Shown: positions 1 to 6,153 of the stretch, piece after piece
How the letters are laid out: every line of letters begins with the position of its first letter
Position numbering within the stretch: the first letter of the stretch is position 1
The notes under the pieces: generated by a model
Seen by the model: the letters and a program-made list of their open reading frames with translations, nothing else
The model's database searches: none
What the model was told of the DNA's origin: nothing
Program-made: the position numbers and the translations under genes
From: Pseudomonadota bacterium
GTDB taxonomy: Bacteria > Pseudomonadota > Gammaproteobacteria > Burkholderiales > Burkholderiaceae
Direction of reading: 5' to 3'
Assembly: GCA_023441105.1 (NCBI GenBank)
Contig: JAEZQX010000285.1
Location: 1-6,789 of the forward strand
Length of the DNA: 6,789 bases

Positions 1-14
1 CAAGAGGCAAAGAA

Positions 15-2255
15 ATGAACAACCGTCCGAAGACGAGACATCCGATGCGCCTGATCAAGAACAGTATTGCCGTGGCTGCACTTACCCTCGGTGCCGCCGG
101 CCCGATGCTGGTCTGGGCGCAGAGCAATTCGATCGAATCCATCACCAGCGCCCAGCAGGGTTCGGCAACCGTGCTGCGCATCGAGATGGCCAAGCCGCCG
201 ACGGATGCGCCGCCGAGCTTCACCATCAGCAACCCGCCGCGGGTGGCGATGGATTTCCGCGACACCGATAGCAAGCTGGCGCAGAACCTGATCGAGCTGA
301 TGCACGGCGACGTGCACAGCGTCAACGTGGTCCAGGCCAGCGGCCGTTCGCGGGTGGTGCTGAACCTCAAGCGCCCGCTGAGCTTCCAGTCGACGATCGA
401 AGGCAATGCCCTGGTGGTCTCGCTCGACCAAGCCGCGGGTTCGAACGCGCCGGTCGCCGCCGCGCCGGCGTCGTACAGCTTTGCCAAGGGCGATCCGTCG
501 CTGTCGCATTCGTTGCGCGACATCGACTTCCGCCGCGGCAAGGACGGCGAAGGCCGCGTGGTGGTCGAGCTGTCGGATTCGCAGACCGGCGTCGATATCA
601 AGCAACAGGGCCAGACCATCGTCGTCGACTTCCAGGGCGCCCGGCTGCCGGACAACCTGCGCCGCCGCCTGGACGTGGCCGACTTCGGCACCGCCGTCAA
701 GAACATCCGCAGCTTCCAGCAGGGCGACTCGGTCCGCATGGTGATCGAGCCGCAGGGCCTGTGGGAGCACAACGCCTACCAGAGCGACACGCAGTTCGTG
801 GTCGAGGTCAAGCAGATCAAGGAAGACCCGAACAAGCTGAGCCAGGGAACCCGCCAGGGCTACCGCGGCGAGCGGCTGTCGCTCAACTTCCAGAACGTCG
901 ACGTCCGCGCGCTGCTGCAGGTGATCGCCGACTTCACCAACCTGAACATCGTCACCAGCGACTCCGTCGGCGGCAACCTGACGCTGCGGTTGAAGGACGT
1001 GCCCTGGGACCAGGCGCTCGACATCATCCTGCAGTCGCGCGGCCTCGACATGCGCAAGAACGGCAACGTCATCCTGATCGCGCCGCGCGAGGAGCTCGCC
1101 ACCAAGGAGAAGCTCGACCTCGAGGCACGGCAGCAGATCGCCGACATCGAGCAGCTGCGCACCGAAACGTTCACGCTGAACTACCAGAAGGCCGAGGCGG
1201 TCGGCGAGCTGCTCAAGGACGACAAGCAGCGCGTACTGTCCAAGCGCGGCAGCGCGCTGGTCGACGCCCGCACCAACAAGCTGTTCGTGCAGGATACGCC
1301 GACGCGGCTCGACGAGGTGCGTCGCCTGATCCAGCAGGTCGACATCCCGGTGCGCCAGGTGCTGATCGAGGCGCGCATCGTCGAAGCCGACGATCGCTTC
1401 TCGCGCAACCTCGGCGCCAAGCTCGGCTACTACGACCGTCGCAGCCTGGTGTACAACACCCAGAGCCGGGTCGATCCGGTCACCGGCCAGGCGGTCGCCT
1501 ACAACGTGCCCACCTACGGCACCGGCAGCCCCATCGGCAACAACTACGGCGTGATCTCGGGTAACCTGACCGGCGCGGCGCAGCTGTCGTCGCAGCTCGG
1601 CAGCGACATCCCCAACGCGGCGCCAGGCCTCGGCATGGCGACGGCGGTGGAGAACACCAACTTCGTGAACCTGCCCGCCGCCGCCATCTCCGGCTCGTCG
1701 CCGGCGTCGTTCGCGGTCAGCCTGTTCGGCTCGAGCCTGACCCGCTTCATCAACCTGGAGCTGTCGGCCCTCGAGGCGGACCAGCGCGGCAAGGTGGTGT
1801 CGAGCCCACGGGTGCTGACTGCCAACCAGTCGAAGGCGCTGATCGAGCAGGGTACCGAGCTGCCGTACCAGTCGTCCACCTCGAGCGGCGCGACCGCAGT
1901 GTCGTTCCGGAAGGCCAACCTGCGCCTCGAAGTCACGCCGCAGATCACGCCCGAGGGCAACGTGATCCTGGACGTCGACATCAACCGCGACGCCGTCGGC
2001 CAGTTGACGCCCGCCGGCTTCGCCATCGACACGCGCCACGTCAAGACGCAGGTGCTGGTGGAGAACGGCGGCACGGTGGTCATCGGCGGCATCTACGAGC
2101 AGTTCGAGCGCAACCGCACCGACAAGGTGCCGCTGCTCGGCGACATCCCGGTGCTCGGCTACCTGTTCAAGAGCACCACCAGGACCAACGACCGCACCGA
2201 GCTGCTGGTGTTCCTGACCCCGCGCGTGGTGAACGACGCGGTGGTGCAGCGCTGA
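15..2255 (+). CDS. pilQ: Type IV pilus secretin PilQ
   Basis: Outer-membrane secretin of the type IV pilus: a multimeric gated channel through which the pilus fibre leaves the cell. The 746-residue protein begins with a signal peptide (basic start, hydrophobic stretch about 17-34, cleavage likely after VWA at 33-35). Two AMIN domains follow (about 39-140 and 165-268), which in this family bind peptidoglycan. Next come an STN/N0 domain (about 285-360), a secretin N1 domain (about 382-450) and the secretin beta-barrel domain (about 455-745). The SSPRVLTAN gate-region motif is at 596-604 and the C-terminal signature VPLLGDIPVLGYLF begins at 705. Start chosen because AAGAGG at 2-7 sits 7 bases ahead of the ATG; the ATG at 45 would shorten the n-region and lacks a comparable site. 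Length and domain order are normal for the family. An upstream pilMNOP operon is expected but lies outside the window. Confidence 0.97.
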   Translation: MNNRPKTRHPMRLIKNSIAVAALTLGAAGPMLVWAQSNSIESITSAQQGSATVLRIEMAKPPTDAPPSFTISNPPRVAMDFRDTDSKLAQNLIELMHGDVHSVNVVQASGRSRVVLNLKRPLSFQSTIEGNALVVSLDQAAGSNAPVAAAPASYSFAKGDPSLSHSLRDIDFRRGKDGEGRVVVELSDSQTGVDIKQQGQTIVVDFQGARLPDNLRRRLDVADFGTAVKNIRSFQQGDSVRMVIEPQGLWEHNAYQSDTQFVVEVKQIKEDPNKLSQGTRQGYRGERLSLNFQNVDVRALLQVIADFTNLNIVTSDSVGGNLTLRLKDVPWDQALDIILQSRGLDMRKNGNVILIAPREELATKEKLDLEARQQIADIEQLRTETFTLNYQKAEAVGELLKDDKQRVLSKRGSALVDARTNKLFVQDTPTRLDEVRRLIQQVDIPVRQVLIEARIVEADDRFSRNLGAKLGYYDRRSLVYNTQSRVDPVTGQAVAYNVPTYGTGSPIGNNYGVISGNLTGAAQLSSQLGSDIPNAAPGLGMATAVENTNFVNLPAAAISGSSPASFAVSLFGSSLTRFINLELSALEADQRGKVVSSPRVLTANQSKALIEQGTELPYQSSTSSGATAVSFRKANLRLEVTPQITPEGNVILDVDINRDAVGQLTPAGFAIDTRHVKTQVLVENGGTVVIGGIYEQFERNRTDKVPLLGDIPVLGYLFKSTTRTNDRTELLVFLTPRVVNDAVVQR

Positions 2256-2310
2256 CCGCCGGCGACTGCGAACGCATTCCGAACAACGCGAGCCTAGAGA
2301 TAAAAGGGAC

Positions 2311-2325
2311 GCCCGCGGTGCGGGC
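2311..2325 (+). repeat. Small GC hairpin next to the lipoprotein ribosome binding site
   Basis: GCCCGC (2311-2316) and GCGGGC (2320-2325) form a perfect 6-bp stem with a GGT loop. The Shine-Dalgarno sequence AAGGG (2326-2330) follows immediately. It has no U-tract, so it is not a convincing terminator for pilQ. It could stabilise the mRNA or tune initiation of the next gene; that role is inference. Confidence 0.4.
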
Positions 2326-2337
2326 AAGGGAATCCAG

Positions 2338-3486
2338 ATGAAGAACCTCACGATCAAGAAGTCGCTGGTGGCGCTGGTATCCGGCGCCGTGCTGGCCCTG
2401 GCCGGCTGCGGCGGCACCGGTGCCGGCGCGGGTGGCCACCCCGAGGGAGCGCAGGCAGCGAAGGATGCGCAGGACACGCGGATCATGCTGAGCGCCAACT
2501 CGCAGGAGTTGCTGATCGATGGGCGCAACCCGGTCGACCTGACCGCAGTCGTGACGAACGCCGAGAGCGGTGTGGCGCTTGCGGGTCAGACGGTTGAATT
2601 CGCCACTCGCGACCCGGGTGTGCGCATCGAGGTGACGAGCGCGGTCACGGACGTGACCGGCACCGCCCTTGCCAGGCTGCACCTCAACGGCGACACGACG
2701 CTGCGGGACGTCACCATTCTTGCATCGGTGGGTCAGCAGGCGCCGGCGGAGATCATCATCCGGGTGTCCGCCACTGCCACGAACCAGGGCGCCGAGAACA
2801 ACAACCGCGGGCAGCTGACGGTGCGGATCGGTACCGACAACCTGATCGAGGACCAGAAGGAGTCGCTTTCCTATCGCAAGCGCTATGCGGCGATCGTGTC
2901 GGACAGCGCCGGCATCCCCAAGGCCAACGCCAGCGTGTCGGCAACCCTGCGAGCCTCCAGCTACCGTGTCGGGTACTGGCTTTCCGGCGCCGACGGCTGG
3001 AGCCAGGTCTTCCTGCATGACGGCTGGCTGCCCTCCGAGGACAAGAACAACCCCGGCTTCTGCGATTCGGGAGAAGATGTCAACGGCGACGGCGTGTTGA
3101 CCCCTGGAAACGTGGCTTCCTATACCGTGGAGAGCCTGACCAACGCCAGTGGCGTGGCCGTGCTGAACATCGTCTACCCGAAGAGCTTTGCGCAATGGGC
3201 GCAGATGCAGCTGGAGGTGACGGCGGTCGTGGGCGGGACGGAAGGCAAGAATGCGATCACGATTCCGCTGCCGATCCTTGCTGCCGATGTCCAGAACCAG
3301 GATATCGCGCCGCCGAGCATCGCCCGGCCGCGCGTCAGCCTCTCCACCAACAAGGCCGGTTTCGAGTTCCCGATCCAGTCCGGGGATGAGCTCACCTACG
3401 GGTTGACGCCGGGTCCCCAGACGGTGGTGAGCGGAAGTCCGTTCCCCTACTGGTCCGCCGACAACAGCACGCCCACCTGCAAGTGA
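2338..3486 (+). CDS. Putative Ig-like (Big_1) domain lipoprotein with EF-hand-like loop
   Basis: I do not recognise a named gene. The 382-residue product starts with a lipoprotein signal: lysines at 2, 7 and 8, a hydrophobic core, and lipobox LAGC with the acylated Cys at 24. Residue +2 is Gly rather than Asp, which by the Lol rule favours the outer membrane. After a Gly/Ala-rich linker come two beta-rich segments resembling bacterial Ig-like Big_1 folds: about 46-146 (conserved core pattern V-T-D-x-x-G-T-A) and about 158-311. A calcium-loop-like sequence DVNGDGVLT (247-255) lies inside the second. Apart from Cys24 the only cysteines are C242 and C381, a possible disulfide. Start supported by AAGGG (2326-2330), 7 bases upstream. 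It follows pilQ by 82 bases and precedes aroK by 45. A surface or pilus-related role is inferred from position only; an adhesin or structural lipoprotein is equally possible. Confidence 0.8.
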   Translation: MKNLTIKKSLVALVSGAVLALAGCGGTGAGAGGHPEGAQAAKDAQDTRIMLSANSQELLIDGRNPVDLTAVVTNAESGVALAGQTVEFATRDPGVRIEVTSAVTDVTGTALARLHLNGDTTLRDVTILASVGQQAPAEIIIRVSATATNQGAENNNRGQLTVRIGTDNLIEDQKESLSYRKRYAAIVSDSAGIPKANASVSATLRASSYRVGYWLSGADGWSQVFLHDGWLPSEDKNNPGFCDSGEDVNGDGVLTPGNVASYTVESLTNASGVAVLNIVYPKSFAQWAQMQLEVTAVVGGTEGKNAITIPLPILAADVQNQDIAPPSIARPRVSLSTNKAGFEFPIQSGDELTYGLTPGPQTVVSGSPFPYWSADNSTPTCK

Positions 3487-3522
3487 TCGTGCCGACGTAG
3501 ACCCTTTCCGATCTGATACCTT

Positions 3523-3545
3523 AGGGCGGCCATGAGTGCCGCCCT
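3523..3545 (+). promoter_or_regulatory. Hairpin enclosing the aroK start codon
   Basis: AGGGCGGC (3523-3530) and GCCGCCCT (3538-3545) are perfect 8-bp complements separated by CATGAGT. The aroK ATG (3532-3534) therefore lies in the loop and its AGGG ribosome binding sequence (3523-3526) in the 5' arm. T-rich sequence follows (TTT, then CC, then ATTTT), so in RNA it also resembles a leaky intrinsic terminator. It could limit aroK translation or attenuate transcription arriving from pilQ and the lipoprotein gene. The structure is visible; the regulatory role is inferred. Confidence 0.5.
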
Positions 3546-4107
3546 TTCCATTTTCCTGATCGGGATGATGGGCGCCGGCAAGTCGACCGTGGGAGTACGG
3601 CTTGCCAGGCGCCTGAATCGCCCGTTCATCGACGTCGACCGCGAGCTCGAATGCCGGCTCGGCGTCGATATTCCCACCGTCTTCGACCTCGAGGGCGAGG
3701 AGGGCTTCCGCCGCCGCGAGGCTCAGCTCATCGAGGAGCTGACCAGCAGCGACGGACTGGTGCTGGCAACCGGCGGCGGCGCGGTGCTGGCGGCGGCCAA
3801 TCGGCGGACGCTGGCCTCGCGCGGCCTGGTGGTGTACCTGCGGGCGACGCCCGCCGATCTCTGGCAGCGCCTGCGGCGCGACAAGCATCGGCCGCTGCTC
3901 AAGGCGGACAATCCGCGGCAGCGGATCATCGACCTGGTGGGGCAGCGCGATCCGCTCTACATGGAAATCGCGGACTACGTCGTCGGTACCGGCCGCCAAC
4001 CGGTCGACCAGGCGGTGGAATCTATTATCGCCTGGTTGTCGCAACCGGATTGCGCCGAGCGCGCGCGAGGCAAGACCTATGCAGCAGGTGACCGTCGAGC
4101 TGGGTGA
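3532..4107 (+). CDS. aroK: Shikimate kinase
   Basis: Cytoplasmic enzyme that phosphorylates shikimate to shikimate 3-phosphate with ATP, the fifth step of the chorismate pathway. The 191-residue protein has the P-loop GMMGAGKST at 11-19, the substrate/Mg acidic pair D34 and D36 in FIDVDRELE, the shikimate-binding arginine in GFRRRE (R60), the GGG turn at 81-83, the lid arginine in HRPLL (R120), and R139 in QRDPLY. All key positions are intact. The ATG at 3532 is needed to include the first beta strand (SIFLIG); the in-frame Met12 and Met13 lie inside the P-loop and cannot be starts. It is slightly longer than the usual 170-180 residues because the C-terminal tail runs through the start of aroB, a 29-base overlap that suggests translational coupling. 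The start codon is within a strong hairpin. Confidence 0.97.
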   Translation: MSAALSIFLIGMMGAGKSTVGVRLARRLNRPFIDVDRELECRLGVDIPTVFDLEGEEGFRRREAQLIEELTSSDGLVLATGGGAVLAAANRRTLASRGLVVYLRATPADLWQRLRRDKHRPLLKADNPRQRIIDLVGQRDPLYMEIADYVVGTGRQPVDQAVESIIAWLSQPDCAERARGKTYAAGDRRAG

Positions 4108-5170
4108 CCGCAGTTATCCCATCCAGGTAGGGGCGGGAATCCTGGCACGCAATGCCGCCTTGCTGTCGCTGGCCGAAGGCCGCTCGGTGGCGATCGTCAC
4201 GGATACGATCGTCGATCGCCTGTTCGGCGACGTGCTGGCCGCCGGGCTGCAAGGTGTCGCGCACCGGCTGCTCCGCGTCGTGCTGCCGCCGGGTGAGGGC
4301 ACCAAGAGCTGGGAGTCGCTGAACCTCGTCTTCGACAACCTGCTCGAAAGCCGCTTCGACCGCAACAGCCTGGTCGTCGCCCTCGGCGGTGGCGTGGTGG
4401 GTGATCTGGCCGGCTTCGCGGCAGCAACCTATCAGCGGGGCATCGATTTCGTGCAGGTGCCCACCACCTTGCTTGCCCAGGTGGATTCCTCGGTGGGGGG
4501 CAAGACCGCCATCAACCATCCCCGGGGCAAGAACATGATCGGCGCGTTCCACCAGCCGCGGCTGGTGATCGCCGACGTGGAGACGCTCACCTCGCTGCCG
4601 CCGCGCGAGCTGTCGGCAGGGCTGGCCGAGGTCATCAAGCACGGCGCCATTGCCGATGCCGACTACCTGGCCCGGGTGGCAGACCGGATGCCGAAGCTGC
4701 TGGCTCACGATCCGAGCGCGCTGGCCGAGGCGGTCGTCGAGTCGATCCGGATCAAGGCCGAGGTGGTCGCGCGGGATGAGCGGGAGTCGGGCGCGCGCGC
4801 CCTGCTGAACTTCGGGCATACCTTCGGCCACGCGATCGAAGCAGGGGCGGGCTACGGCAAGTGGCTGCACGGCGAGGCGGTCGGCGCCGGCATGGTCATG
4901 GCCACGGACCTGTCCGTGCGCCTCGGCTATCTCGACGCGGACGATCTCGCGCGGATGAAAGCGGTGATCGGTGACGCCGGCTTGCCGCTGCAGGGACCGG
5001 ACTGGCCCCTCGCGCGCTATCTCTCTTATATGAGCATCGACAAGAAGGCGTCGCAAGGCGTGCCGAAGTTCGTCGTCCTGCGGCGCATCGGCCAGGCCGA
5101 CGTCCAGAAGGTCGATGCGGATCTCGTCGCGCAAGCCATCGCCGCCCACACCGTCGCCGCCGCTGCCTGA
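4079..5170 (+). CDS. aroB: 3-Dehydroquinate synthase
   Basis: Converts DAHP to 3-dehydroquinate, the second step of the shikimate pathway, using NAD and a divalent metal (usually zinc) in the cytoplasm. The 363-residue length is typical. Visible motifs are the NAD-binding GGGVVGDLAGF (103-113), VPTTLLAQVDSSVGGKTAIN with K142 near its end, and three metal ligands: E184 in GLAEVIKHG, H247 in FGHTFGHA and H264 in LHGEAV. These positions coincide with the numbering I recall for the E. coli enzyme. Start supported by GAGG at 4067-4070, 8 bases ahead of the ATG, and by the family N-terminus (VTVELGDRSYPI). It overlaps the end of aroK by 29 bases in a different frame, so the two are almost certainly co-transcribed. 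The stop at 5168-5170 is followed by an open frame leading straight into the transposase gene. Confidence 0.98.
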   Translation: MQQVTVELGDRSYPIQVGAGILARNAALLSLAEGRSVAIVTDTIVDRLFGDVLAAGLQGVAHRLLRVVLPPGEGTKSWESLNLVFDNLLESRFDRNSLVVALGGGVVGDLAGFAAATYQRGIDFVQVPTTLLAQVDSSVGGKTAINHPRGKNMIGAFHQPRLVIADVETLTSLPPRELSAGLAEVIKHGAIADADYLARVADRMPKLLAHDPSALAEAVVESIRIKAEVVARDERESGARALLNFGHTFGHAIEAGAGYGKWLHGEAVGAGMVMATDLSVRLGYLDADDLARMKAVIGDAGLPLQGPDWPLARYLSYMSIDKKASQGVPKFVVLRRIGQADVQKVDADLVAQAIAAHTVAAAA

Positions 5171-5188
5171 GCCGCCCGCGGCCTGAGC
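5165..5188. repeat. 8-bp direct repeat flanking a GC palindrome at the aroB-transposase junction
   Basis: GCCTGAGC occurs at 5165-5172 (including the aroB stop codon) and again at 5181-5188, separated by the eight bases CGCCCGCG. Overlapping this, GCCGC (5171-5175) and GCGGC (5178-5182) are complementary with only a 2-base gap. It could be a short duplication left when the transposase gene joined the locus, or chance in GC-rich sequence. Confidence 0.35.
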
Positions 5189-5191
5189 GCG

Positions 5192-5884
5192 ATGGCGCGC
5201 AAACCTCGCAACATCGTCACCGGCTATCCCTACCACGCGATCGTGCGGGGGAACAATCGCCAGGCGATCTTCGTCGACGACGAGGACCGGCGCGTCTACA
5301 AGTCGGTGCTGCAGGAGGCTGCGGCTGCCCACGGCCTGGCGGTCCATGCCTATGCCCTGATGACCAGCCACGTGCACCTGCTCGCGACCCCGGTGCGTCC
5401 GCAGTCGCTGGCCCTGGTGATGCAAGCGGTCGGTCGCCAATACGTCCGCTACTTCAATCGTCGCCACGGCCGCACCGGTACGTTGTGGGAGGGGCGATAT
5501 CGCGCCTCCATCATCCAGGAGGACCGCTACTTCCTAGCCTGCCAGCGCTACGTCGAAATGAATCCGGTCAAGGCCGGCCTGGCTTTCACGCCCGAGGGCT
5601 ATGCCTGGTCCAGCAACCGGCATCATCGCGGCCTGGTCTCGGACTCCCTGGTCACGCCCCACGGGCTGTACTGGGGCCTCGGCAACACGCCGTTCGATCG
5701 CGAGGCCGCCTACCGCCGACTGTTCGACGAAGCGCCGGCGGTGGACGAGACGCGGCTTGCCGAGGCGCTGGACAAAGGTCATCCTCTGGCGGAGGAGGCG
5801 TTCCTCGGAAGGCTGGAGGCGCAGACCGGCATGCCTTGGTCGAAACGGCCGGTCGGGCGGCCGCCGAAGCCAGCACGGGAGTGA
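5192..5884 (+). CDS. REP-associated tyrosine transposase (RayT-like, Y1/HUH family)
   Basis: Single-strand DNA transposase relative of IS200/IS605 TnpA. The family (TnpREP/RayT) processes REP or BIME palindromes and is often domesticated and single copy. The 230-residue protein matches the family layout: N-terminal beta strand with YHAIVRGNNRQ (14-24), HUH motif SHVHLL with H60 and H62, the GTLWEGRY block (96-103), and the RYVEMNPVKAGL helix (119-130), where Y120 is the best candidate for the nucleophile (Y113 is a less likely alternative). A basic tail RPVGRPPK near the C-terminus is common in this group and may contact DNA. No frameshift or missing catalytic residue is seen, so it is probably active or recently so. 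The start lacks a good ribosome binding site and lies 21 bases after aroB in the same frame, so translation may depend on aroB. Inverted repeats around its stop codon are candidate substrates. Confidence 0.92.
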   Translation: MARKPRNIVTGYPYHAIVRGNNRQAIFVDDEDRRVYKSVLQEAAAAHGLAVHAYALMTSHVHLLATPVRPQSLALVMQAVGRQYVRYFNRRHGRTGTLWEGRYRASIIQEDRYFLACQRYVEMNPVKAGLAFTPEGYAWSSNRHHRGLVSDSLVTPHGLYWGLGNTPFDREAAYRRLFDEAPAVDETRLAEALDKGHPLAEEAFLGRLEAQTGMPWSKRPVGRPPKPARE

Positions 5885-5903
5885 GTGCCCGCTGACCGGC
5901 CGT
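5845..5903. repeat. 10-bp perfect inverted repeat across the transposase 3' end
   Basis: ACGGCCGGTC (5845-5854) and GACCGGCCGT (5894-5903) are perfect reverse complements separated by 39 bases that include the stop codon (5882-5884). The left arm is inside the coding sequence for the basic tail. The right arm overlaps the right arm of the 5869-5909 repeat, so the two stems exclude each other. Confidence 0.6.
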
Positions 5904-5909
5904 GCTGGC
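5869..5909. repeat. REP-like 10-bp inverted repeat over the transposase stop codon
   Basis: GCCAGCACGG (5869-5878) and CCGTGCTGGC (5900-5909) are perfect reverse complements with a 21-base loop containing the stop codon. A third, direct copy of the core (CCAGC, one mismatch, CGGG) lies at 5930-5939, exactly 60 bases after the first, so the unit appears in forward, reverse, forward order as in BIMEs. No U-tract follows, which argues against a standard terminator. Confidence 0.55.
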
Positions 5910-5957
5910 GGTGAGGATTTCCCCCATGACCAGCCCGGGCCCCTCGGGCGTCAGCGG
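5889..5957. repeat. Extended compound inverted repeat downstream of the transposase
   Basis: Outer arms CCGCTGAC (5889-5896) and GTCAGCGG (5950-5957) pair perfectly. Inside them, 5898-5908 pairs with 5930-5941 apart from one mismatch and one bulge. Innermost, 5912-5916 and 5922-5926 form a small stem with one mismatch. Together this makes one long, imperfect hairpin of about 69 bases. Its left half is the same segment used by the two upstream inverted repeats. Confidence 0.5.
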
Positions 5958-6012
5958 TCGTTCTCGGGATGTCTTATCAATAATCACGGCGACAGGCGGG
6001 GTCCTCCCTGCC

Positions 6013-6110
6013 GTCACAGGGCCGGTAATTGCTGCCTCCGAGGGCAGGGCACAGCCGACGGCAAAGCGCGCTCAACGCTGGCGACGAGCGCAAGTCACGG
6101 ACTGGTAATT
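6013..6110 (+). repeat. Imperfect direct repeat pair ending in GGTAATT
   Basis: GTCACAGGGCCGGTAATT (6013-6030) recurs as GTCACGGACTGGTAATT (6094-6110), with one gap and a few mismatches, about 80 bases apart. The GGTAATT core appears again at 6231-6237 within a different context. They may be remnants of a repeated element. Confidence 0.35.
6068..6091. repeat. Small hairpin in the intergenic region
   Basis: GCGCTC (6068-6073) and GAGCGC (6086-6091) form a perfect 6-bp stem; CGC/GCG inside the loop (6076-6078 and 6081-6083) could extend it. There is no T-run after it, so a terminator call is not supported. Confidence 0.3.
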
Positions 6111-6153
6111 CTTTATGACAGCGCGCGGTGGCGCATCTCGAGGTCCAGCCAGC

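Noticed and set aside
45..47. Alternative pilQ start at the second ATG
   Set aside because: The first ATG has a well-placed AAGAGG; the second does not.
247..255. Finding entry with these coordinates
   Set aside because: These are lipoprotein residue numbers, not window bases; the real site is 3076-3102 and the zero-interest entry should be ignored.
2277..2304. Promoter for the lipoprotein gene (TTCCGA ... GATAAA)
   Set aside because: Poor -35 match and only four of six at -10; not distinguishable from chance.
3565..3570. Alternative aroK starts at Met12 or Met13
   Set aside because: They lie within the P-loop and would remove the first beta strand.
2167..4044. Long minus-strand open frame (625 codons) opposite the lipoprotein and aroK
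   Set aside because: It is antisense to well-supported genes, has low-complexity His/Arg/Gly-rich content typical of GC-rich shadow frames, and resembles no family.
4025..5467. Long minus-strand open frame (480 codons) opposite aroB
   Set aside because: Shadow of aroB and of the transposase start; aroB has all catalytic residues and the antisense product is low-complexity.
5933..5949. GC-rich palindrome as an intrinsic terminator
   Set aside because: No T-run follows; it is better explained as part of the larger compound repeat.
5972..5986. IHF-like site in the AT-rich patch
   Set aside because: Only the TATCAA half fits the consensus; the second half does not.
5902..6108. Possible 68-codon gene after the transposase
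   Set aside because: Begins inside the inverted repeats, lacks a ribosome binding site and resembles no family.
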